Assembly: GCA_017528375.1 (NCBI GenBank)
Contig: JAFXOY010000062.1
Location: forward strand, 1-64,000
From: Clostridia bacterium
GTDB lineage: Bacteria; Bacillota; Clostridia; TANB77; CAG-508
DNA length: 64,000 nt
Direction of reading: 5' to 3'
Each line of letters begins with the position of its first letter. The stretch's first letter is position 1. The notes under the pieces were generated by a model. The model was not told the origin of the DNA. It worked only from the letters and a program-made list of their open reading frames with translations, and made no database searches. Positions 1 to 8,759 of this stretch are shown here, piece by piece. The translations under genes were made by a program, and so were the position numbers.

Positions 1-56
1 ATTGTGATACAATAACCAAGTGATGTTAAAATATTAACAAATATATAGGAGGTTGA

Positions 57-1367
<1,311 letters not shown>

Positions 1368-1373
1368 TAAAAG

Positions 1374-1407
1374 ATGAGCATGATTTAAATTTCATGCTCT
1401 TTTTTTA
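1374..1407 (+). terminator. Rho-independent terminator of eno
   Basis: Stem GAGCATGA (1376-1383) pairs with TCATGCTC (1392-1399) around an 8-nt loop and runs into a T-tract. Confidence 0.92.
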
Positions 1408-1427
1408 TTGTATATTCAAGTAAACGT

Positions 1428-1456
1428 TTGACTGTTTAAAGAATGTCTAATATAAT
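1428..1456 (+). promoter_or_regulatory. Sigma-A type promoter for the LRR lipoprotein gene
   Basis: TTGACT (1428-1433), 17-nt spacer, TATAAT (1451-1456), about 37 nt before the start codon. Confidence 0.8.
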
Positions 1457-1492
1457 GTATGTATTAAAAGATATTAAAAAGGAGACTTATTT

Positions 1493-2356
1493 ATGATAGT
1501 AAAAAAATGCTTTTTAAATGTAATAAAATATTTAGTTGTATTTATCACATTGGGTTCTTTTGTTTGCGTGCTAAGTGGGTGTATGTGGCTTTTCGATGAA
1601 AAACCTCGAGATATTAATGGTATGATAAAGAGTCAAGGAAAAAAATATGAAGATATTTATGAACTTACTTGTGATCCAGGAGATGATGCGTCAATTTCAT
1701 CTAAGCATTTTGAACTATTAGGAAAACTAGTTAATCTTGAAAAAATCAAATTTGTTGGAATTGCAAGTGATGATGATGCCCAAAGATTCTTTTCAAAATT
1801 ATCAGAACTTAAAAAACTACATACTGTTGAAATTGTGGATTCATCACATGTAGAAAAGATTGACAAATTAGGTGATATAGAAAATTTAAAGAATTTATCT
1901 ATAATAGGAAGAAGGTATGGAGGAACGAAATCATATGTAATAAAAGATTTGGATTTATTATATAAAGATTCTCGTTTTAGAAAAATAGAGTCGTTAACGC
2001 TTAAACACGTAAAAACAGATAGATTACCTAATTTAACAAGACTTACCGGACTTAAAAAACTTTCAATTTCTGGAGATAAGATTAAAGAACTTGATGAAGA
2101 TGCGGTTAATTGGGAACAGCTAGAAACACTTGAACTTTATGATTCCGATATATCTTCAATTGATAAAAGTATTGTTAGTAGATTAACTAATTTACAAACA
2201 TTGGATATTTCTTATAGTAAAATTACTGATGTAAGTTTTGTACTTGATTTACCAAAATTAAAAAATTTTAAATGTCTAAGACACAATAAAAGAGGTATCG
2301 ATGTTACTTGTTTGAGAAAGCATCCTAATTATAATAAAAATTGGGATGCAGAATAA
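1493..2356 (+). CDS. Leucine-rich-repeat lipoprotein
   Basis: Predicted surface lipoprotein of 287 residues. The N-terminus has a basic start, a hydrophobic stretch (about residues 12-27) and a lipobox LSGC with the lipidated Cys at 30. The rest shows regularly spaced L..L..L..L patterns (for example LTRLTGLKKLSISG and LTNLQTLDIS), consistent with four to six leucine-rich repeats forming a solenoid for protein binding. It has its own promoter and an AAGGAGAC ribosome binding site. No enzymatic motif is visible, so a binding or adhesion role is inference. It is not obviously co-transcribed with the regulator downstream. Confidence 0.8.
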   Translation: MIVKKCFLNVIKYLVVFITLGSFVCVLSGCMWLFDEKPRDINGMIKSQGKKYEDIYELTCDPGDDASISSKHFELLGKLVNLEKIKFVGIASDDDAQRFFSKLSELKKLHTVEIVDSSHVEKIDKLGDIENLKNLSIIGRRYGGTKSYVIKDLDLLYKDSRFRKIESLTLKHVKTDRLPNLTRLTGLKKLSISGDKIKELDEDAVNWEQLETLELYDSDISSIDKSIVSRLTNLQTLDISYSKITDVSFVLDLPKLKNFKCLRHNKRGIDVTCLRKHPNYNKNWDAE

Positions 2357-2370
2357 AATTGTAAAGTTAC

Positions 2371-2403
2371 GGTTGCATTTTACAAACTATGCTAATTGCA
2401 ACC
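2371..2403. promoter_or_regulatory. Inverted repeat upstream of the XRE regulator gene
   Basis: GGTTGCA (2371-2377) and TGCAACC (2397-2403) form a 7-bp dyad with a 19-nt spacer, in the short gap before the XRE gene. It could be an operator for that regulator or the terminator stem of the lipoprotein gene; there is no T-tract, so the operator reading is slightly favoured. Confidence 0.35.
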
Positions 2404-2466
2404 AAAAATTGATAGAAAAACAAACGTAAAAATACTAAACTAATAACTGAAGGAGGAATTAGTCTA

Positions 2467-3390
2467 ATGAAATTTGGAGAAAATTTATACTTCTTAAGAA
2501 AAAGTGCAAAAATGAGTCAAGAAAATCTAGCAGAGAAAGTAGGTGTATCAAGACAGAGTGTTTCAAAATGGGAAAATGGTGAAGCATATCCTGAAATGGA
2601 TAACATATTAAAAATATGTAAAATTTTTCACTGCAAAATTAATGATTTGATTCATGATGATATTCAAGATATAGATTCATTAGATGAAGAAATTAAAATG
2701 AAAGTAGTAAAATTAGAAAAAGAAAAACAAAAAAGATTAAAGGTTATTAGTAAAATTATTTGGATTGTTGCCAAAATTGGAAGCATAATTGCAAGAGTTG
2801 GAGCAATATGTATAATAGTAGCAGCTATTATATTATCAATATTTGCGGCTAAAACTAGTGTAGTTAATGGTAATGAATTAAAAACAGAAATTAGCAATCA
2901 AGTTGTTGAATATAAGAAAGTAGATAATAGTATTCAAGTAACTGGAGAGTCAAAGATTCACTTAATGGATGTTGAAGAAGTAGAAGAGTTTGATAAGATT
3001 GTAAATGTTTTAAATAATAATTCAAAAGAAAAAATAATTGGTGTAACAATATCAGCATCAATTTTCTTGGTTGCTGGACTAGGCTTATTAAGCATAGCAT
3101 TAAAACATTTATCAGACTTGTTTAAAAACATAAATGAAGGGGATACACCTTTTACATTAGAAAATGTACATCATATTAAAAGAATGTCATATTTTATGAT
3201 TGCAATGACAGTTGTGGTGGCAATTGGAAATGCTATTAGCGGATTAGTTCTAGATCATGATTTTGATCTAGGTATAGATTTAATATCAATTTTAGTATTC
3301 TATAGTATTGCATATATTTTTGAATATGGATACGAGTTACAATTAGATTCAAAAGGAAAAATTTATGGGGAGGAAGATGAAAATGAATAA
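2467..3390 (+). CDS. XRE-family transcriptional regulator with four predicted membrane segments
   Basis: Residues 1-60 form a classic Cro/CI helix-turn-helix: LRKSAKMSQENLAEKVGVSR then QSVSKWENGEAYPE. After a charged helix (about 75-95) the protein is membrane bound, with hydrophobic segments near residues 105-128, 195-215, 237-258 and 270-290. The loop between the first two segments (about 130-190) is polar and probably outside. This layout, HTH plus integral membrane domain, is widespread in Clostridia but its signals are mostly unknown. The next gene starts inside the last codons of this one, so the two are translationally coupled. RBS AGGAGGA precedes the ATG. Confidence 0.85.
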   Translation: MKFGENLYFLRKSAKMSQENLAEKVGVSRQSVSKWENGEAYPEMDNILKICKIFHCKINDLIHDDIQDIDSLDEEIKMKVVKLEKEKQKRLKVISKIIWIVAKIGSIIARVGAICIIVAAIILSIFAAKTSVVNGNELKTEISNQVVEYKKVDNSIQVTGESKIHLMDVEEVEEFDKIVNVLNNNSKEKIIGVTISASIFLVAGLGLLSIALKHLSDLFKNINEGDTPFTLENVHHIKRMSYFMIAMTVVVAIGNAISGLVLDHDFDLGIDLISILVFYSIAYIFEYGYELQLDSKGKIYGEEDENE

Positions 3391-3637
3391 AAGTGGTTTT
3401 ATTAAAGAATTATCAAATAAATTAGGTTATGATGAAGAAAAATGTACATTAATAAATAGTGTTATTGAGGATACATTTATAATTGGTAAAAATAATAAAG
3501 AAAAAATAGTAGCGGATTTAGTAGAAAAAGTTGGTGTAAATAAAGAAGAAGCTGATAAAATATATAACACAGCAATGGAAATTTTAGTAAAGAGTGTTAA
3601 AGACAAAATAGTACATCCTTTTAAAAGAGATAACTAA
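3383..3637 (+). CDS. Small helical protein coupled to the XRE regulator (HU-like fold possible)
   Basis: 84-residue basic/acidic helical protein, function not recognised. The start at 3383 is chosen because GGGGAGGA (3367-3374) sits 8 nt before it; in-frame ATGs at 3365 and 3377 lie on or too close to that site. The N-terminus (MNKSGFIKELSNKLGY) resembles the first helices of HU/IHF-type DNA-binding proteins, and two halves look like an internal repeat: FIKELSNKLGYDEEKC and KIVADLVEKVGVNKEEAD. The DNA-wrapping arm of HU is absent, so this is either a half-size HU relative or an unrelated helical hairpin protein. Overlap with the regulator gene argues for a shared function. Confidence 0.65.
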   Translation: MNKSGFIKELSNKLGYDEEKCTLINSVIEDTFIIGKNNKEKIVADLVEKVGVNKEEADKIYNTAMEILVKSVKDKIVHPFKRDN

Positions 3638-3655
3638 TTAAATTAAGCAATTTGA

Positions 3656-3684
3656 TTTACAATTTCCCCTAAATATGCTATAAT
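3656..3684 (+). promoter_or_regulatory. Promoter of the foreign gene at 3732
   Basis: TTTACA (3656-3661), 17-nt spacer, TATAAT (3679-3684). A small GTAG/CTAC hairpin lies in the leader before the AAAAGGGGG ribosome binding site. Confidence 0.75.
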
Positions 3685-3731
3685 AAAGGCATAGTAGTAA
3701 TTCTACAAATTTTGAAAAGGGGGATTAATGT

Positions 3732-4118
3732 ATGATTCCGTTAAATATCTATCAGGAAGCCCGGCTTGATGTATTGAAAGTGTTTTATCGCTATCATACA
3801 ATGTCGGATTCTGAATTGAAGGAATCTTCTTTCCAGAACGACATGGAGACCATTTTCAACAAATGGGGAAAAGTTAGTGAAGTTAAAGATGCAAAGAAAA
3901 TCCTTAAAGACACATGCAAAAAGAACAAGGATTGTTCCGATTTCTTTTTGTTTGAGTCATACAGAGATTGCATCGATGATATGCTTCATTCTTTGTCGAT
4001 TAGCGATAGACTGGGAAGGGCTGAGCGTAATGTTGAATTTTGCAAAAAAATCAAAAAGGCTCAGGACAGATATTATAGAAAATCACAAATTAATAACCTT
4101 TTAGAGTATGACTTTTAA
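3732..4118 (+). CDS. Hypothetical protein, compositionally foreign
   Basis: 128-residue soluble protein, mostly helical, cysteine- and lysine-rich, no recognised domain. Its base composition stands apart from its neighbours: more C and G at third positions (TCC, GAC, AAG, CTG) and a CGG arginine codon in EARLD, which native genes here do not use. It has its own promoter, a G-rich RBS (AAAAGGGGGATT) and a terminator whose loop contains the stop codon, so it is a self-contained expression unit. It shares these traits with the genes at 25118 and 53173. Phage or plasmid origin is inferred from composition only. Confidence 0.7.
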   Translation: MIPLNIYQEARLDVLKVFYRYHTMSDSELKESSFQNDMETIFNKWGKVSEVKDAKKILKDTCKKNKDCSDFFLFESYRDCIDDMLHSLSISDRLGRAERNVEFCKKIKKAQDRYYRKSQINNLLEYDF

Positions 4119-4136
4119 GTCATACTCATTTTCTTT
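4104..4136 (+). terminator. Terminator overlapping the 3' end of the 3732 gene
   Basis: GAGTATGAC (4104-4112) pairs with GTCATACTC (4119-4127); the TAA stop at 4116-4118 lies in the loop. An imperfect T-tract follows. Confidence 0.85.
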
Positions 4137-4148
4137 TTAAAATTAGGT

Positions 4149-4204
4149 AAAATTGGGGACGGTCCTTTTTTTAAAAATTTGAAAAAAGGACCGTCTCCAA
4201 TTTT
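4149..4204. repeat. Intergenic dyad element 1 (GGGGACGGTCC type)
   Basis: Arms AAATTGGGGACGGTCC plus T-run (4149-4172) and A-run plus GGACCGTCTCCAATTT (4181-4204), one mismatch. Near-identical copy at 36190-36248; related elements occur at seven other intergenic sites in the window. Small size, palindromy and lack of coding capacity suggest a REP- or MITE-like repeat. Confidence 0.85.
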
Positions 4205-4232
4205 AAATTTCAAATAAATTTAAAATCAAGTG

Positions 4233-4261
4233 TTGATATGAATTTGCTTTTATGATATTAT
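4233..4261 (+). promoter_or_regulatory. Promoter of polA
   Basis: TTGATA (4233-4238), 17-nt spacer, TATTAT (4256-4261). Confidence 0.7.
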
Positions 4262-4269
4262 GTCCCAAA

Positions 4270-4324
4270 GGGATGCTGTAATTTAGGATATCAACATAGA
4301 ATTATCCTAAACAGAAACATTCCC
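4270..4324 (+). promoter_or_regulatory. Extended stem-loop in the polA 5' leader
   Basis: Starting at about the predicted transcription start, three nested pairings stack: GGGATG (4270-4275) with CATTCCC (4318-4324, one bulge), CTGT (4276-4279) with ACAG (4311-4314), and TTAGGATA (4283-4290) with TATCCTAA (4303-4310), leaving a 12-nt loop. No T-tract follows, so it is not a simple terminator. It may protect the mRNA 5' end or regulate translation; it matches no riboswitch class I recognise. Confidence 0.55.
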
Positions 4325-4349
4325 AATAGGACAAAAAGGAGAATTACAA

Positions 4350-7091
4350 ATGTCAAGATTATTAGTGGTAGACGGTAACAGCATTATGAATAGAGCGTTT
4401 TATGGAATTATGGGTAGTAAAATGCTTATGACTAAAGATGGCACATATACAAATGCTGTTTATGGATTTTTAGCAATTATTTTTAAGGTTATTGATGATA
4501 TACATCCAGATTATATGGCTGTAGCATTTGACTTAAAAGCTCCAACTGCAAGACATAAAATGTATGAAGGTTATAAAGCAAATAGACATGGTATGCCAGA
4601 TGAACTTGCAGCACAAATGCCTATAATAAAAGATGTTTTAAGAGCTATGAATATCACAATAATAGAGAAGGAAGGCTATGAAGCTGATGATGTTTTAGGA
4701 ACTTTGGCAAAATTTGGAGAAGCAGATGGCGTCGATGTCACAATACTTTCTGGAGATAGAGATACTTTTCAATTAGCAACAGATAAAGTAACAATAAGAA
4801 TTCCTAGAACAAAAGCTGGAAAAACGGAAGAAGATGATTTTGATAGAGCAAAAGTTATTGAAACTTACGGAGTTGAGCCAAAACAATTAATTGAAGTAAA
4901 AGGCTTGATGGGTGATACTTCAGATAATATTCCTGGTGTTCCAGGGGTTGGAGAAAAAACAGCTTTAAATTTAATTAAAGAATATAAATCAATTGAAAAT
5001 TTATATAAATGTTTAGATGAAGGAACAGCAACATCAGTTAAAGGTAAAATGAAAGAAAAAATTACCGAAAACAAAGATTTAGCAGAGCTTTCAAGATTTT
5101 TAGGAACAATTAATGTTGAGGTTCCAATTGATGAAACAGTGGAAGATTTAAAAATTCAAGATTGGAATAAAGAAGAAGTATTAAATATTTTTAAAGAACT
5201 TAATTTTAATAGATTTATAGATAGATTCAATTTAAATGATTTTCAAGAGAAGAAAGAAAATAAGAATTTATTTGAATTAAAAGAAATAATAAATGAAAAT
5301 ATCGATAATGTTAAAGAAATAATAACTACTCAAGGCAAATTAATTTATTATTTTGGAAAGGAATTGGATAAAAATAGCAAAAATATCATAAAGAAGAAAG
5401 TTAAGTCAATTAATATTTTAAATTCAGAAACCAATGAGGTTTATTATATAAAAATAAACGATTTAGCTAAATTCTTAGAAAACTTCAAAGAAATATTCGA
5501 AAATAATAAAATCGGTAAAATAAGTTATTCAATGAATGAAGATTATGTGTTATTAATGGAAAATAATGTACACCTAAGTAACATAGTTTATGATGCTGAA
5601 ATTGCTGGCTATGATTTAAATCCAACAGGAAAGCCAACTATGCAAAATTTAGCTTCAGAGTACTTAGATTTAGATATTGATGAATATATTGCAAATAATA
5701 GCGAAGCGACAGAGGAGAAAAGTGAAAGTGAACAAATAAATTTATTTGATAACATTTCAGCTGAAAGTGACAAAGAAGAAATTGATAATGATAAGTATAA
5801 AAATGCATTATTTGTATATTGCATTGGAAAACTACAGGAGCCTACAACTAAAAAATTAGGAGAAATAAATAGCTTGGAGTTATTTAATAAAATAGAGATG
5901 CCTCTTGTTGAAGTTTTAGCACAAATGCAAGTAAATGGTATGTATGTAGATAAAGATGAATTGATTGAAACAGGAAATAAATTGAAGAAAGATTTAGAAA
6001 GATTAACAAATGAAATTCATGAATTAGCAGGGGAAGATTTTAATATAAATTCAACTCAACAATTAGGAAAAATTTTATTTGAAAAATTGAATTTACCTGT
6101 TATAAAGAAAACAAAAACAGGATATTCAACAGATGTTGATATTTTAGAAAAATTAAAGAAACATCATCCAATAATAGAAAAAATATTGGAATATAGAAGT
6201 TTAATGAAATTAAATTCAACATATGTAGAAGGTTTATTACCATATATCAGTGAAAAAGATAACAGAATTCATTCATTTTTCCATCAAACAATAACCGCAA
6301 CTGGAAGAATAAGTTCAACAGAACCTAATTTGCAAAACATTCCAACAAGAATTGAACTTGGAAAACAACTAAGAAAGGTATTTAAACCTAAAGAGGGATA
6401 CATTTACATTGATGCAGATTATTCACAAGTAGAATTAAGAGTTTTAGCACATATTTCTCAAGATGAAAATATGATGCATGCATTTTTAAATGATGAAGAT
6501 GTTCATAAACAAGCAGCTTCAAAGGTTTTAGGAATTCCAATTGAGGAGGTAACAAAAGAACAACGTTCATCAGCTAAGGCAGTTAACTTTGGAATAGTAT
6601 ATGGAATTAGTGATTTTGGATTATCTGAACAACTTGGAATAAGTAGAAAAGAAGCTAAAAGTTATATAGAACAATATCTTGAAAAATATAGTGGTATTAA
6701 AAAATTTATGGATGATATAGTTGAAGAAGCAAAGCAAAAAGGATATGTAGAGACATTATTCCATAGAAGAAGATATATTCCAGAATTATCTTCAAATAAT
6801 TACATGGTTAGACAATTTGGAGCAAGAGCAGCTATGAACACACCAATTCAGGGAACAGCTGCAGACATAATGAAGATTGCTATGATTAATGTTTTCAACA
6901 AACTAAAAGAGAAAAAATTGGATGCAGATTTAGTTTTGCAAGTACACGATGAACTTATATTAGAATGTAAAATTGAACAAAAAGAGAAAGTTGCAAAATT
7001 ATTAAAGGAAAATATGGAAAACGCAATTTCAATGTTAGTGCCTTTAAAAGTTGAAACATCTGAAGCTTCAAATTGGTATGAAGCCAAATAA
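4350..7091 (+). CDS. polA: DNA polymerase I
   Basis: Replication and repair polymerase: 5'-3' flap nuclease that removes RNA primers plus family-A polymerase. The 913-residue protein has the FEN domain at about 1-290 (LLVVDGNSIMNRAF, EADDVLGTLA, LSGDRDTFQL, GVPGVGEKTA), a middle region at about 310-520 in the place of the 3'-5' exonuclease without obvious Asp/Glu proofreading motifs, and the polymerase domain at about 540-913. Polymerase motif A is DADYSQVELRVLAH, motif B is KAVNFGIVYG, motif C is LQVHDELILE. Loss of proofreading residues is common in Firmicute Pol I. The transglycosylase gene follows after 31 nt. Confidence 0.98.
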   Translation: MSRLLVVDGNSIMNRAFYGIMGSKMLMTKDGTYTNAVYGFLAIIFKVIDDIHPDYMAVAFDLKAPTARHKMYEGYKANRHGMPDELAAQMPIIKDVLRAMNITIIEKEGYEADDVLGTLAKFGEADGVDVTILSGDRDTFQLATDKVTIRIPRTKAGKTEEDDFDRAKVIETYGVEPKQLIEVKGLMGDTSDNIPGVPGVGEKTALNLIKEYKSIENLYKCLDEGTATSVKGKMKEKITENKDLAELSRFLGTINVEVPIDETVEDLKIQDWNKEEVLNIFKELNFNRFIDRFNLNDFQEKKENKNLFELKEIINENIDNVKEIITTQGKLIYYFGKELDKNSKNIIKKKVKSINILNSETNEVYYIKINDLAKFLENFKEIFENNKIGKISYSMNEDYVLLMENNVHLSNIVYDAEIAGYDLNPTGKPTMQNLASEYLDLDIDEYIANNSEATEEKSESEQINLFDNISAESDKEEIDNDKYKNALFVYCIGKLQEPTTKKLGEINSLELFNKIEMPLVEVLAQMQVNGMYVDKDELIETGNKLKKDLERLTNEIHELAGEDFNINSTQQLGKILFEKLNLPVIKKTKTGYSTDVDILEKLKKHHPIIEKILEYRSLMKLNSTYVEGLLPYISEKDNRIHSFFHQTITATGRISSTEPNLQNIPTRIELGKQLRKVFKPKEGYIYIDADYSQVELRVLAHISQDENMMHAFLNDEDVHKQAASKVLGIPIEEVTKEQRSSAKAVNFGIVYGISDFGLSEQLGISRKEAKSYIEQYLEKYSGIKKFMDDIVEEAKQKGYVETLFHRRRYIPELSSNNYMVRQFGARAAMNTPIQGTAADIMKIAMINVFNKLKEKKLDADLVLQVHDELILECKIEQKEKVAKLLKENMENAISMLVPLKVETSEASNWYEAK

Positions 7092-7122
7092 CTATTACGT
7101 TAAAAATATAAAGGAGAGATTT

Positions 7123-7689
7123 ATGCGAGGAAAGTTTACAGTTAAACTAATAATATCAATAGCTGTAATTTTGTTAGTGATATTTTTGTTTAAAACATTG
7201 AATGTTTATAATTTAATACGAAAACAGATATATAAACAAGAGTATTCAGAATATGTAAATAAATATGCAGAAATATATGAAATCGATCCAATGTGGATAT
7301 ATGCAATAATTAAAGTGGAAAGTAATTTTAATCCAAATGTTACATCAGGTAGTGGAGCAAAAGGATTAATGCAGTTAATGGATAATACAGCAGCAGATTT
7401 AGCTAAGGAATTAAATTTGGAAAATTTTGAGGTTAGCATGTTGTATGATCCAGAAACCAATATAATGTTAGGTACTAAATATTTTGATAAATTGCTTACA
7501 AAATATAATGAAAACTATTATTTGGCAATAGCTGCATATAATGCTGGTATAGGAAATGTTGACAATTGGATAAATAAAGGTATAATAGATGCAGACGCGT
7601 CTAATATAGAAAACATACCATATAAGGAAACAAATATGTATGTAAGAAAGACGGTTAAAGCTCATAAGGTTTATGAGGAATTAAAGTGA
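7123..7689 (+). CDS. Membrane-anchored lytic transglycosylase (Slt/MltE-like, GH23)
   Basis: Cell-wall hydrolase that cleaves the glycan strand of peptidoglycan. The 188-residue protein starts with a single N-terminal membrane anchor (about residues 8-27), then the SLT domain: catalytic Glu66 in [10 protein letters not shown], the [11 protein letters not shown] motif, and [13 protein letters not shown] near the C-terminus. The start at 7123 is chosen for its AAGGAGAG site; an in-frame ATG at 7051 would lie inside polA and precede the anchor with an unlikely extension. It resembles the short single-domain transglycosylases of Firmicutes such as YjbJ-type proteins. Confidence 0.93.
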   Translation: MRGKFTVKLIISIAVILLVIFLFKTLNVYNLIRKQIYKQEYSEYVNKYAEIYEIDPMWIYAIIKVESNFNPNVTSGSGAKGLMQLMDNTAADLAKELNLENFEVSMLYDPETNIMLGTKYFDKLLTKYNENYYLAIAAYNAGIGNVDNWINKGIIDADASNIENIPYKETNMYVRKTVKAHKVYEELK

Positions 7690-7718
7690 GCAATTGGGGA
7701 AGTGTCCCCCAACTGTGC
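7690..7718. repeat. Intergenic dyad element 2 (GCAATTGGGG type), abutting the galE RBS
   Basis: GCAATTGGGG (7690-7699) opposes CCCCCAACTGTGC (7706-7718). The element ends immediately before AAAGGAGG, the ribosome binding site of galE. The same arrangement is seen at 27980-28007 before the amylase gene. Confidence 0.65.
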
Positions 7719-7733
7719 AAAGGAGGAAAAAAT

Positions 7734-8732
7734 ATGTCAGTATTAGTTACAGGTGGTGCAGGTTATATAGGAAGCCACACAGTAGTAGAACTACTAAATA
7801 AAGGAGAGGAAATAGTTATTGTTGATAATTTCTGCAATAGTAAGCCAGAAATGTTAGATAAAATTAAACAAATAACAAATAAAGACTTCAAGTTTTATGA
7901 AGTTGATTTATTAGATAAAGAAAAATTAGAAAAGGTATTTGATGAAAATCCAGAAATTGATTCTGTTATTCATTTCGCAGGATTAAAAGCTGTTGGTGAA
8001 TCAGTTGCAAAACCTGTTGAATATTATCATAATAATATCACAGGAACTTTAATTTTAATAGATGTTATGAAAAGACATAACTGTAAAAAAATAGTATTTA
8101 GTTCATCTGCAACTGTATATGGAAATCCAAAAACTGTTCCAATTAGAGAAGATTTTCCATTATCAACAACCAATCCTTATGGAAGTACAAAGTTAATGAT
8201 TGAGCAAATATTAACTGATGTTTATGTTTCAGATAATGAATGGAGTGTTATTTTATTAAGATATTTCAATCCAATAGGTGCTCATGAAAGTGGAATAATT
8301 GGAGAAAATCCAAACGGTATTCCTAATAATCTAATGCCATATATTAATCAAGTTGCATGTGGTAAATTAGAATATTTAAGAGTATTTGGAAATGATTACG
8401 ATACAGTAGATGGAACAGGTGTTAGGGATTATATTCATGTTGTAGATTTAGCACAAGGTCATTTAAAAGCTTTGGATAAAGCTCGTAATTTTACAGGAGT
8501 TGAAGCATACAATTTAGGTACAGGAACAGGATATTCAGTTTTACAAATTGTTAAAGCTTTTGAAGATGCAACAGGTGTTGAGGTAAAATACAAAATAGTA
8601 GAAAGAAGACCTGGTGATATTCCAACATGTTATGCAGATCCAACTAAAGCAAAAAATGATTTAGGATGGAAAGCAAAAAGAGGAATAGAAGAAATGTGCA
8701 GGGATGCATGGAGATATACTTCAAATAATTAA
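7734..8732 (+). CDS. galE: UDP-glucose 4-epimerase
   Basis: Interconverts UDP-glucose and UDP-galactose (or the N-acetyl forms) for galactose metabolism and surface polysaccharides. The 332-residue protein carries the NAD-binding GGAGYIGSH motif at residues 6-14, FSSSATVYG with the catalytic Ser/Thr, the YGSTK catalytic Tyr-Lys pair, and the [15 protein letters not shown] segment. The start at 7734 follows AAAGGAGGA; an upstream in-frame start at 7686 would encode the repeat element and is rejected. It could supply sugars to the polysaccharide locus at 54 kb. A bidirectional terminator follows. Confidence 0.97.
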   Translation: MSVLVTGGAGYIGSHTVVELLNKGEEIVIVDNFCNSKPEMLDKIKQITNKDFKFYEVDLLDKEKLEKVFDENPEIDSVIHFAGLKAVGESVAKPVEYYHNNITGTLILIDVMKRHNCKKIVFSSSATVYGNPKTVPIREDFPLSTTNPYGSTKLMIEQILTDVYVSDNEWSVILLRYFNPIGAHESGIIGENPNGIPNNLMPYINQVACGKLEYLRVFGNDYDTVDGTGVRDYIHVVDLAQGHLKALDKARNFTGVEAYNLGTGTGYSVLQIVKAFEDATGVEVKYKIVERRPGDIPTCYADPTKAKNDLGWKAKRGIEEMCRDAWRYTSNN

Positions 8733-8759
8733 AAAAAGAACCCGAGGGTTCTTTTTTTT
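8732..8759. terminator. Bidirectional terminator between galE and the minus-strand gene
   Basis: A-run plus GAACC pairs with GGTTC plus T-run around a CGAG loop (centre 8744). The T-run (and the A-run on the other strand) serves both convergent genes. Confidence 0.88.

Noticed and set aside
7051..7122. Upstream in-frame start for the lytic transglycosylase
   Set aside because: Would overlap polA and add a non-signal-like N-terminus; AAGGAGAG sits before 7123.
7686..7733. Upstream in-frame start for galE
   Set aside because: The extra residues would come from dyad element 2; the AAAGGAGG site precedes 7734.
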